Origin: Bacillota bacterium
GTDB lineage: Bacteria > Bacillota > Clostridia > Acetivibrionales > JAFADI01
Direction of reading: 5' to 3'
NCBI GenBank assembly: GCA_023424965.1
Contig: JAFADI010000217.1
Span: forward strand, 1-14,509
Length of the DNA stretch: 14,509 bases
Shown here piece by piece: positions 7,826-14,509 of the stretch. The translations under genes and the position numbers were made by a program. The notes beneath the pieces are model-generated. The model ran no database searches and was not told where the DNA came from. It saw only the letters and a list, made by a program, of their open reading frames with translations. The stretch's first letter is position 1; each line of letters begins with the position of its first letter.

Positions 7826-8821
7826 ATGGAGAATACATTGGAAAAATTGATTATTCCCGGACTGGGAGAAGTTAGTGCGGAAACAGGCTATATTTTTACG
7901 GATGCATGCAGCGACGGATTTTACAGGACAAATAAGGACGGAGTTAAAGCCATCCTTGCCACCGGAGATAGGAAAGTTGAATTTATCGCCTTCCAAGACA
8001 GGACACTGGCGTATGTAAAATCAAACATGGGCTATCCCGCATACTATCCGGTGGTGCCGGTGGCACTGGAGAAGCCTGTAAAGGCGGTGCTTATGGACCT
8101 GGATGGAACCACGGTGAGAAGTGAGGAGTTCTGGATATGGATCATTGAAAAGACAATCTCCAGCCTCATGGGCAGCCCCAAATTTGAACTTGAAGCGCTG
8201 GATCTGCCCTTTGTTTCCGGGCACAGCGTCTCCGAACATCTAAAATACTGTATCAATAAGTACTGTCCGGGAAAGAGCCTTGAGGAAGTACGGAAACATT
8301 ACTTTGAACATACCCATCGCGAGATGGATGAAATAATGAAGGGGAGAGGAAGAAAAGGAGCCTTTACCCCTTCGCCGGGGATAAAGGAATTTTTATGCGA
8401 ACTGAAGGCAAAAAAGATAAAATTGGGACTTGTGACCTCAGGCCTTTACGAAAAGGCTTACCCGGAAATACTCTCTGCGTTTGACACCCTGGGGATGGGT
8501 GATCCCGGGGATTTCTACGACTGTATCATTACCGCCGGCTATCCTCTGCGCAAAGGCCAGGTGGGAACCCTGGGAGAATTGTCCCCCAAGCCTCATCCCT
8601 GGCTGTATGCGGAGACCTGCAGAGTGGGCCTGGGGATAGAATTTGCCCAACGCCACCATGTGGTAGGTATTGAGGACAGCGGTGCCGGGGTTTGCTCAAT
8701 CCGCCTTGCAGGCTTCTGCGCCATAGGAATCGGAGGGGGAAATATCGTGGAAAGCGGGACCCTGGGACTGTGCAGCCATTACTGCAACACTTTTGGAGAG
8801 GTTCTGCAGGAGATCGGATAA
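7826..8821 (+). CDS. HAD-superfamily hydrolase/phosphomutase with N-terminal extension
   Basis: 331 aa. A cytoplasmic haloacid-dehalogenase fold enzyme, probably acting on a phosphorylated sugar as phosphatase or beta-phosphoglucomutase-like mutase. Seen: motif I DLDGT (Asp91, Asp93), motif II LVTSG (Ser205), the motif III lysine in SPKPHPW (Lys255), and motif IV VGIEDSGAG (Glu283, Asp284). A helical cap lies between motifs I and II. Unusual: about 85 residues precede motif I, where simple HAD proteins begin, and they match no domain I recognise (ETGYIFTDACSDGFYRTNKDG...). ATG 7826 is used; GTG one codon earlier (7823) is possible, with AAAAGG at 7809-7814 serving either. It ends 16 bp before the GH38 gene, suggesting joint expression and a role in handling sugar released or imported by the locus. 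The exact substrate cannot be told. Confidence 0.85.
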   Translation: MENTLEKLIIPGLGEVSAETGYIFTDACSDGFYRTNKDGVKAILATGDRKVEFIAFQDRTLAYVKSNMGYPAYYPVVPVALEKPVKAVLMDLDGTTVRSEEFWIWIIEKTISSLMGSPKFELEALDLPFVSGHSVSEHLKYCINKYCPGKSLEEVRKHYFEHTHREMDEIMKGRGRKGAFTPSPGIKEFLCELKAKKIKLGLVTSGLYEKAYPEILSAFDTLGMGDPGDFYDCIITAGYPLRKGQVGTLGELSPKPHPWLYAETCRVGLGIEFAQRHHVVGIEDSGAGVCSIRLAGFCAIGIGGGNIVESGTLGLCSHYCNTFGEVLQEIG

Positions 8822-8824
8822 AGT

Positions 8825-8830
8825 GGAGGT
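8825..8830 (+). promoter_or_regulatory. Ribosome binding site of the GH38 gene
   Basis: GGAGGT, 7 nt before ATG 8838. It supports this start rather than the in-frame ATG at 8793 inside the HAD gene. Confidence 0.7.
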
Positions 8831-8837
8831 TCGAATA

Positions 8838-11705
8838 ATGAACGAGGAAAAGAAAAACAGGGCGTATGTCATTCCCCATACCCACTGGGACAGGGAATGG
8901 CGGTACCCCCTATGGAAAAACAGGATGCTGCTGATGGAGTTCATGGAGGAACTGTTGCAAATCCTTGACAGGGATTCTGACTATCACTGCTTCCTGCTGG
9001 ACGGACAGGTGGCGCCCATCGAAGACTATCTGGAGGTGGTTCCCGAAAACAGGGAGAAGGTCACAAAATATATCAAAGAGGGGCGCATTGCGGTAGGACC
9101 CTGGTATACGCTCCCGGACCTTTACCCTCTGGACGGCGAATGCCTGGTCAGGAATCTGTTGAAAGGAACGAGGCTTTCTCAAAAATATGGAGATTACCTC
9201 AAAGTGGGATACAATTCCTTTGGCTGGGGACAGACGGCGCAATTCCCCCAGATATACGACGGCTTCGGTCTGGATTTTATCATCTGTGCCAAAAAGGTTT
9301 CAGAGGAGAGGGCGCCTGAAAGTGAATTCCTGTGGGAGGCGCCGAACGGCACGCAGGTGCTGACCAGCAGGCTGGGCAAGCACGCCAGGGGCAACTTCTA
9401 TTTCCATGCGTACCTGTACGCCAGGTATGGAATCAACTGCTTAAGCAGCGAATACAAGTACAGCCCCGGTCTGTCAGGGGTAGCCATGCATAATGCCGGT
9501 GCGGGAAACTGTGATGAGGACTATTTTATGATAGTGCCTAAAAAAGGTTTTACCCCCGGACTTCTGGAAAAGGGGATGAAAGACGCCTGGGAAGCCACGG
9601 AGGAAACTGTTTTGAAGACCCACCGCCTTTTTCTCAACGGAACGGATTTCTCCACGCCCCACCCGGACATGACGGAAATGCTTGAGGAGCTTAACAAACT
9701 GAGCGGGAATACGGAATTCATAAACAGCAGGCCGGAGGAATATTCCCGGAAGCTTCACGAACTGGTGGACAAAGCTTCTCTCCGGGTCATCCGGGGAGAA
9801 CTGAGGGACGGCCCTTCCTGTGACTGCTCCGGCAATGCCCTTGCCTCCAGAATCTATCTGAAGCAGCTGAATAAAAAAGTACAGAACCTCCTTATCCATA
9901 AAGCCGAGGTACTGGCATCGGTGGCGGACATGCTGGGAGAAGCTTATCCGAGAGGCTTTTTGGACACAGGGTGGAAGTACACCCTGGATGCCCACCCTCA
10001 CGACTCCATCAACGGAGTTACCCAGGACAAAACCGCCGATGATGTGGAATACAGGCTGAACCAGGCTCTGGAGATAGGGCAGGTGGCTTACGACAAGGCT
10101 GCTGCCGGAATCATCAAAAGGCTGGACCTGTCGGGGTATGGGACCGAGGATACCCTGCTGGTGGTGTTCAATTCCCGGCCCAGGCCCGTAAGGGAAATTG
10201 TGAAGGTATGCGTCACGACGGCTCAGACCGACAGCGTATGGAGCCTTCGTGCCTCCGGCAGCGACGGCAATCCCATAAGCATACAGGAGATCTCCAGGGA
10301 TGAAAAGCCTTTTCCCGTGCACGACCAGGAAGCCAGGCCCTGGCCCTACTTTGCAGACAGGCATTTTTGCTATGTGGATACGGGGGAAATCCCCGCCTGC
10401 GGGTACAAGGTCATCAGGTTCCTGCCTGAAGCCCGCTTCCAGAGGAATCATTTTTACTGGCTGGAAATGAGAAAAAGCACGGGAGAAGATATATGCAGAA
10501 CCGATAATATCCTGGAAAACGAACATTTGAGGGTTGAGGTCAACACCAACGGAACCCTGAAGGTAAAGGACAAGACAGGGGCCAGGGAATACGACGGCCT
10601 TCACTATTTTGAGGACACGGGAGATGTGGGAAACTACTGGGCGTACTACCCGCCTTATGACAACAAAACCTTTACCACCCTCACTTCCAGCGTGAACACC
10701 TGGTGCGAGGACAACGGCCCCCTTTCCGCCACCATCGCCATTGAATACCACCTGGTGCTGCCGGCTTACGGCCATGAAGCAATGTACGGTATCCGGGGAG
10801 AAAGCAAACGGAGTGAAGAGACGGATGTCCTTAAAATCATCTCACGGGTGACCCTCAAAAAGGGTTCAAAAAAGGTGGACATCAAGACAACCCTGAGGAA
10901 CAACATGAGGAACCACCGCCTGAGAGTGGCATTCCCCACCGGAATCAAAGCGGAGTATGCATCCGCCTCGGGGCATTTCACCGTGGACAGGAGGCCGAGA
11001 GTCCCCCGGAAGGAAAAGGACGGCAAATACTGGCCCGAAATGCAGACCCTTCCCATGCAGCATTTTGTGGATGTGAGCGACGGGGAGCACGGCCTGGCCC
11101 TGCTGAACAACTGCCTGACGGAGTACGAGCTTAAGGATGATGAAAATGCAACCCTCTACCTGACACTTTTCAGGGCCATGGGCAACATGATCGTAACCTG
11201 GTGGGAGGCGGCGGGGGTATTCCCCGGGAAGGACGGAAGCCAGCTCTTGCGGGAGATGGAGTTTGAATATTCCATATATCCTCATGAGGGAGATTGGGAA
11301 GAGGGGGATGTGTACGGAGAAGCGGAAAGCCTGAATGTGCCCGTGGCTTCCTACCAGGTGACGGGAAAAACCACAGGCAGCCTGCCTTCCCAATACAGCT
11401 TCCTGCAAATCAGCCCCGGGAACCTCATCCTGTCGGCTTTTAAGAAGGCGGAGGACAGAGACACCTACATCCTGAGGCTCTTTAATCCCACGGACAAAGA
11501 AATTCATGGCTCCGTCCGGCTGTTTGCCGAAATCAGGGAGGCTTACCAGACCAATCTGAATGAAGAAAGGCTTAAGCCTGTGGAAGTGGAAGGTGGAAAC
11601 CGGATAAAAATTGTGGCGGCGGCTAACAAAATCATAACCGTTGAATTTGTCTGCCCACTTGACCCGGCTTTCAACCCGCCAAGGAGCAAGGCCCGGGGGG
11701 AATAA
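8838..11705 (+). CDS. Glycoside hydrolase family 38 alpha-mannosidase-like protein
   Basis: 955 aa, no signal peptide, hence cytoplasmic. GH38 enzymes remove alpha-linked mannose from oligosaccharides with a zinc-dependent retaining mechanism. Seen: the N-terminal catalytic signature PHTHWDREW (metal-site candidates His16 and Asp18), SFGWGQTAQFPQIYDGFGLDF at about 127-147, a helical middle domain at roughly 290-400 with HPHDSINGV (His388 a further metal-ligand candidate), and a long beta-rich C-terminal part. Odd: at the position where the family usually has the nucleophile and metal-ligand Asp (D-x-FG motif), this protein reads YNSFG, so Asn126 replaces Asp. Either activity is altered or lost, or this subfamily uses another arrangement. 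Length is normal for the family and there is no sign of frameshift. It lies 16 bp after the HAD gene and likely acts on oligosaccharides brought in by the importer. GH38 membership is firm; specificity is not. Confidence 0.9.
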   Translation: MNEEKKNRAYVIPHTHWDREWRYPLWKNRMLLMEFMEELLQILDRDSDYHCFLLDGQVAPIEDYLEVVPENREKVTKYIKEGRIAVGPWYTLPDLYPLDGECLVRNLLKGTRLSQKYGDYLKVGYNSFGWGQTAQFPQIYDGFGLDFIICAKKVSEERAPESEFLWEAPNGTQVLTSRLGKHARGNFYFHAYLYARYGINCLSSEYKYSPGLSGVAMHNAGAGNCDEDYFMIVPKKGFTPGLLEKGMKDAWEATEETVLKTHRLFLNGTDFSTPHPDMTEMLEELNKLSGNTEFINSRPEEYSRKLHELVDKASLRVIRGELRDGPSCDCSGNALASRIYLKQLNKKVQNLLIHKAEVLASVADMLGEAYPRGFLDTGWKYTLDAHPHDSINGVTQDKTADDVEYRLNQALEIGQVAYDKAAAGIIKRLDLSGYGTEDTLLVVFNSRPRPVREIVKVCVTTAQTDSVWSLRASGSDGNPISIQEISRDEKPFPVHDQEARPWPYFADRHFCYVDTGEIPACGYKVIRFLPEARFQRNHFYWLEMRKSTGEDICRTDNILENEHLRVEVNTNGTLKVKDKTGAREYDGLHYFEDTGDVGNYWAYYPPYDNKTFTTLTSSVNTWCEDNGPLSATIAIEYHLVLPAYGHEAMYGIRGESKRSEETDVLKIISRVTLKKGSKKVDIKTTLRNNMRNHRLRVAFPTGIKAEYASASGHFTVDRRPRVPRKEKDGKYWPEMQTLPMQHFVDVSDGEHGLALLNNCLTEYELKDDENATLYLTLFRAMGNMIVTWWEAAGVFPGKDGSQLLREMEFEYSIYPHEGDWEEGDVYGEAESLNVPVASYQVTGKTTGSLPSQYSFLQISPGNLILSAFKKAEDRDTYILRLFNPTDKEIHGSVRLFAEIREAYQTNLNEERLKPVEVEGGNRIKIVAAANKIITVEFVCPLDPAFNPPRSKARGE

Positions 11706-11788
11706 AAAGGAAAGGAGGTCGTATTCCGCACAAAGTTACTTCTGAGGATGGCACAATCAATTCGAAGAGAATATGAGGAGGGAATAAG

Positions 11789-13540
11789 ATGAGAACACTT
11801 ACAAAAAAGTCGGTTTTGAAAAAAGCATTATGCCTTGGTCTTATCTTCACAATGCTGCTTGCCGCCACCGTCAGTTTTGTCTCAGCCGACGCCTACAACC
11901 CCAATACCGATTTTATGTCGGGCAAATATGGCATATTCCAGCATTACAGATACGGCTACAACGGCTTAGGCGGCAGCCTGAGCAATTGGAACGCCAACAT
12001 CAATTCCTTTAACGCCGCGAACTGGGCCAATACCATCGCTGCGGAGGGTGCAACCTGGGTAACCTTTACCATCGGGCAGGGAAGAGGCTATTATTGTGCC
12101 CCGAATGCCAAATGGGACGAGCTTTGCAGGAATTGGGGGATACCCGTAAGGTCTCCCTCCCGGGACTTGGTCATGGACCTGTACAACGTGTTGAATCCAA
12201 AAGGCATCAAATTGTTCCTTTATTTTGTCTGTGATGCCAGCGGTGACTCCAAGATTGACGCCGACGGGCGTAGAGCGCTGAACCAGAGTGCCACCCTTAC
12301 GACGGTATCGGATGGTGAATGGGCATTGACCCCTGCCGGCGTGGACAATCAAATAGCCATGGCGAGAGAATGGGCCCTCCGCTACGGGACCAGGGTCTCC
12401 GGCTGGTTCATTGACGGCTTCGGGCATGCCTATAACGGCTGGTCCGAAGCCAAAAAGGCAGAATACATTGCTGCCCTTAAAGAAGGCAATCCCAATGCGG
12501 TTGTGACTTTGAACGGAGCCAACTATTCACCTCAAAGCCCCAAACAGGATTACATCTCAGGGGAGTTCGGCAACCTGAGGCTTCCCACGTCGCGGTGGGG
12601 CGAGGGAGGAATGCAATGGCATGCATGTGACTATATAGGCGGTGGCTGGGGAGGCGGCGGACTGCATTGGAGTGATCAGAATATCCCCATTAATTATACC
12701 AGAAATGCATTGAGCGTGGGCGGAGCAATCACATGGGACCTTTATCTTGACGCTGCCGGCAACCATGATACGGCGCAAAGAAATCAAATGACAGCCATGA
12801 AAGCTGCTGTGGGCGGAGGCACGCCTCCACCGGCGGGAAATGCCACCTTCTATCAGGATATCAATTACGGCGGAACTGCAAAGGCGTTGAATGCAGGCAA
12901 TTATACCCTGGCACAGCTTAATGCGGCAGGCATTCCCAATGACTGGACATCTTCCGTAAAGGTTCAATCCGGCTACACCATGGAAATTTATGACAACGAC
13001 AACTTCGGCGGTACAAAATGGACCTTTACCTCAGACAATCCGGACTTTGTCAGTGCAGGCTGCAATGACAGGATGTCCTCCGTAAAAATCTATCAAACCG
13101 GCAGCGGCGGAGGAAACCTCTGCCTGAACAGGCCGTATGCCTTGAGCAGCGAAATATCCGCAAGTGAGAACGGCGCAAAAGCCATTGATGGAAATGCTTC
13201 TACCAAATGGTGTTCACTGCCCGAAAGCACAAATCCCGGTGCCGATTGGATCCGGGTTGACCTTGGCAGCGTTCAGACCATACGGAACTGGAAGGTGTCC
13301 CATGCGGGAGCCGGAGGAGAAACGGCAGCGTATAATACAAGGGATTTTAAGCTGCAGAGAAGCGATAATGACGCCCAGTGGTACGATGTGGACACTGTAA
13401 CGGGCAACACCGCCAACACGACCGACAGGAACGTCAACTTTACAGCCAGGTACGTAAGGCTTTATATAACGAACGCGGTACAGCCGGGGGTGGCAAGCGA
13501 CAGGAATAACGCCAGGATTTATGAATTCGGCGTCTATTGA
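11789..13540 (+). CDS. Secreted GH29-like glycosidase with beta/gamma-crystallin and CBM32 modules
   Basis: 583 aa, secreted: signal peptide at about 1-33 (cleavage likely after SFVSA). Residues about 34-340 resemble the GH29 alpha-L-fucosidase barrel: KYGIFQHY (His52), RDLVMDLYNVL, GWFIDGF (Asp209, at the position of the GH29 nucleophile), SGEFG (Glu259) and WHACDYIGGGWGG (Trp277-His278). The GH29 motif HHDGF appears to be replaced by GQGRGYY near 96-102, so the domain is divergent and substrate identity is uncertain. After a Gly/Pro linker, about 351-435 is a beta/gamma-crystallin unit with FYQDINYGG, IYDNDNFGG and two calcium-site signatures, NDWTSS and NDRMSS. Residues about 441-583 form a discoidin/CBM32-type module (NRPYALSSE, AIDGNASTKWCS, WIRVDLGS, ARYVRLYI). 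No dockerin or anchor was seen. GAGGAGGG 6 nt upstream supports the start. It probably binds and trims polysaccharide or glycoprotein outside the cell. Confidence 0.82.
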   Translation: MRTLTKKSVLKKALCLGLIFTMLLAATVSFVSADAYNPNTDFMSGKYGIFQHYRYGYNGLGGSLSNWNANINSFNAANWANTIAAEGATWVTFTIGQGRGYYCAPNAKWDELCRNWGIPVRSPSRDLVMDLYNVLNPKGIKLFLYFVCDASGDSKIDADGRRALNQSATLTTVSDGEWALTPAGVDNQIAMAREWALRYGTRVSGWFIDGFGHAYNGWSEAKKAEYIAALKEGNPNAVVTLNGANYSPQSPKQDYISGEFGNLRLPTSRWGEGGMQWHACDYIGGGWGGGGLHWSDQNIPINYTRNALSVGGAITWDLYLDAAGNHDTAQRNQMTAMKAAVGGGTPPPAGNATFYQDINYGGTAKALNAGNYTLAQLNAAGIPNDWTSSVKVQSGYTMEIYDNDNFGGTKWTFTSDNPDFVSAGCNDRMSSVKIYQTGSGGGNLCLNRPYALSSEISASENGAKAIDGNASTKWCSLPESTNPGADWIRVDLGSVQTIRNWKVSHAGAGGETAAYNTRDFKLQRSDNDAQWYDVDTVTGNTANTTDRNVNFTARYVRLYITNAVQPGVASDRNNARIYEFGVY

Positions 13541-13555
13541 TACCAATCAGTTTTT

Positions 13556-13561
13556 AAGGAG
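13556..13561 (+). promoter_or_regulatory. Ribosome binding site of the alpha/beta hydrolase
   Basis: AAGGAG, 10 nt before ATG 13572. It supports this start over the in-frame ATG at 13521, which lies within the previous gene. Confidence 0.65.
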
Positions 13562-13571
13562 ACGGAATGGA

Positions 13572-14294
13572 ATGGTTGAATCTCGATGGAAAGGCTACAA
13601 GCGCTATGATTTTACTGTAAACGGAAGAGGGGGGCTTGTGGTGGTTCCCCCGGTTCCTGCCAAAGACAGCCCGTGGATATGGCGGGCCGAATTTTTCGAT
13701 GCGTTTTCCCAGGTGGACATGGCAATGCTGGAAAAGGGGTGGCACCTGGCATATTATAAAGTAAACGATATGTACGGCTGCCCTGAGTCCATCAGGCTTA
13801 TGAACGTATTCCAGAACCATGCGGAAAGGGAATTCCGACTATCCGCCAAAACAGTCCTTTTCGGCTTCAGCCGTGGTGGCCTGTATTCCGTCAACTATGC
13901 GGCGGAATACCCGGACAGGGTGAGAGCCCTTTACCTGGATGCCGCCGTGCTGGATATACGGAGTTGGCCCGGAGGGATGGGGCGGGGCGACGGTGCAAAG
14001 GCCGAGTGGCAGGAGTGCCTGAACATATACGGCCTTACGGAGGAGACCGCAAAAGCTTTCAAAGGCAATCCCCTTGACAGGATACCCGAACTTATCGAGG
14101 CAGCCATTCCCGTCATTGTCGTTGCCGGAGACGCAGACACGGGAGCCCCTTACGAAGAAAATTCCGGGATACTGGTGGAAAAATACCGGGCAGCGGGCGG
14201 AACAATCCGGGTGATTATAAAGCCGGGAGCCCCCCATCACCCTCACAGCCTGGAAGATCCTGGACCTATTGTACGGTTTCTCCTGGAGCAGTAA
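13572..14294 (+). CDS. Alpha/beta-fold hydrolase, probable carbohydrate esterase-like
   Basis: 240 aa, no signal peptide, hence cytoplasmic. A serine hydrolase of the alpha/beta fold. Seen: nucleophile elbow FGFSRGG (Ser100), acid candidates in VAGDADTGAP (Asp187 or Asp189), and a catalytic His in GAPHHPHSL (His225 most likely). The N-terminal stretch PWIWRAEFF (34-42) appears characteristic of a group of small hydrolases found in plant-polysaccharide loci, but that link is from memory. Deacylation of an imported oligosaccharide would fit the context; peptidase or other ester hydrolysis cannot be excluded. It lies 31 bp after the secreted glycosidase gene and is the last gene before a hairpin. 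An earlier in-frame ATG (13521) would add 17 residues encoded by the tail of the previous gene and is less likely. Confidence 0.85.
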   Translation: MVESRWKGYKRYDFTVNGRGGLVVVPPVPAKDSPWIWRAEFFDAFSQVDMAMLEKGWHLAYYKVNDMYGCPESIRLMNVFQNHAEREFRLSAKTVLFGFSRGGLYSVNYAAEYPDRVRALYLDAAVLDIRSWPGGMGRGDGAKAEWQECLNIYGLTEETAKAFKGNPLDRIPELIEAAIPVIVVAGDADTGAPYEENSGILVEKYRAAGGTIRVIIKPGAPHHPHSLEDPGPIVRFLLEQ

Positions 14295-14304
14295 GGGCAA
14301 AGTA

Positions 14305-14341
14305 AAACGGCCGGATACCTAACTTATTCATCCGGCCGTTT
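14305..14341 (+). terminator. Hairpin terminator at the end of the gene cluster
   Basis: AAACGGCCGGAT (14305-14316) and ATCCGGCCGTTT (14330-14341) form a 12-bp stem with a 13-nt loop, starting 10 bp after the last stop codon. On the plus strand the T-run is short (TTTAC); on the minus strand it is TTTTACTTT, so the hairpin may serve transcripts from both sides. It is the only terminator candidate after 4043 with a T-run. Confidence 0.65.
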
Positions 14342-14509
14342 ACCCTGCTCCGATGGAGCGGCTTTCACAACTACCTTGGTTCAATTACCTTTCCTCTTGC
14401 TTTCCTTACCTTGGTTCATGGTCCTTCACTTGCTAGTACATTGGACACATTCCCTTCCTGGTAATTTATTTCATCAATCCTCAGCAGGATTGTATTTTAT
14501 ACATACCAC
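14342..14509. other. Terminal intergenic stretch with 12-bp direct repeat and minus-strand frame remnant
   Basis: No intact gene is seen. TACCTTGGTTCA occurs at 14372-14383 and 14407-14418, 35 bp apart. On the minus strand a frame from ATG 14419 has an AAGGA just before it, encodes MNQGKESKRKGN, stops at TGA (14383-14381) and continues in the same frame as TKVVVKAAPSEQGKRPDE to TAA at 14326-14324, inside the hairpin loop. This looks like the decayed end of a minus-strand gene or of a mobile element lying further right, but the family is not recognised. Confidence 0.3.

Noticed and set aside
7136..7996. 286-codon minus-strand frame across the end of binding protein 2 and the start of the HAD gene
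   Set aside because: No SD or family signature, and it overlaps two confident plus-strand genes.
8793..8837. Upstream in-frame start that would extend the GH38 protein by 15 residues
   Set aside because: No SD, overlaps the HAD gene, while ATG 8838 has GGAGGT at ideal spacing and leads straight into the catalytic motif.
9474..10775. 433-codon open frame on the minus strand opposite the GH38 gene
   Set aside because: Low-complexity-like translation without recognisable motifs, fully inside a well-supported gene; an effect of the GC-rich third codon positions of the plus-strand gene.
11710..11719. AAAGGAGGT-like site shortly after the GH38 stop codon
   Set aside because: No start codon at a usable distance, so no gene could be assigned to it.
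11748..11792. 14-codon frame (MAQSIRREYEEGIR) whose TGA overlaps the start codon of the secreted glycosidase
   Set aside because: Only a GAGG touching its ATG, and no support beyond chance; the SD of the next gene explains its last codons.
1..14509. CRISPR arrays, tRNA or rRNA genes
   Set aside because: No regularly spaced repeat series and no cloverleaf or rRNA-like conserved sequence seen on either strand.

Overview
The window looks like a carbohydrate-uptake and glycan-degradation locus of a Bacillota (probably clostridial) genome. This rests on strong AGGAGG-type ribosome binding sites, a membrane-anchored AraC regulator of the YesS type, a LplB/YtcP-type ABC importer without its own ATPase, and moderate GC content. 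The species cannot be told from the sequence. All nine well-supported protein genes lie on the plus strand.

Layout. 16-2367 encodes a two-transmembrane AraC sensor-regulator. 2431-3972 encodes a sugar-binding lipoprotein and is followed by a strong hairpin terminator (3989-4043). The 283-bp gap after it holds a pair of 15-bp direct repeats 32 bp apart and a possible small upstream ORF. Two permease genes (4265-5185, 5211-6095) come next, then a second binding lipoprotein (6155-7723) that is a close paralogue of the first. Downstream are a HAD-family hydrolase with an extra N-terminal domain (7826-8821), a cytoplasmic GH38 alpha-mannosidase-like protein (8838-11705), a secreted GH29-like glycosidase carrying a beta/gamma-crystallin module and a CBM32-type module (11789-13540), and a cytoplasmic alpha/beta hydrolase (13572-14294). 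A GC-rich hairpin follows. The last ~170 bp have no intact gene but carry a 12-bp direct repeat and a minus-strand reading-frame remnant.

How the parts may work together (inference). The regulator senses an extracellular glycan or a bound binding protein and activates the transporter. The secreted modular enzyme trims or holds the glycan outside. The importer takes up oligosaccharides with two alternative binding proteins, powered by an ATPase encoded elsewhere. GH38, the HAD protein and the alpha/beta hydrolase process the material inside. An alpha-mannose-containing, perhaps fucosylated or acylated, glycan is a reasonable guess, but no substrate is proven.

Most notable: the GH38 protein has Asn where the family nucleophile/metal-ligand Asp is expected; the secreted enzyme is a divergent GH29-like catalytic domain joined to a calcium-type beta/gamma-crystallin; and one permease pair sits between two diverged paralogous binding proteins, with a repeat pair that looks like an AraC-type operator.
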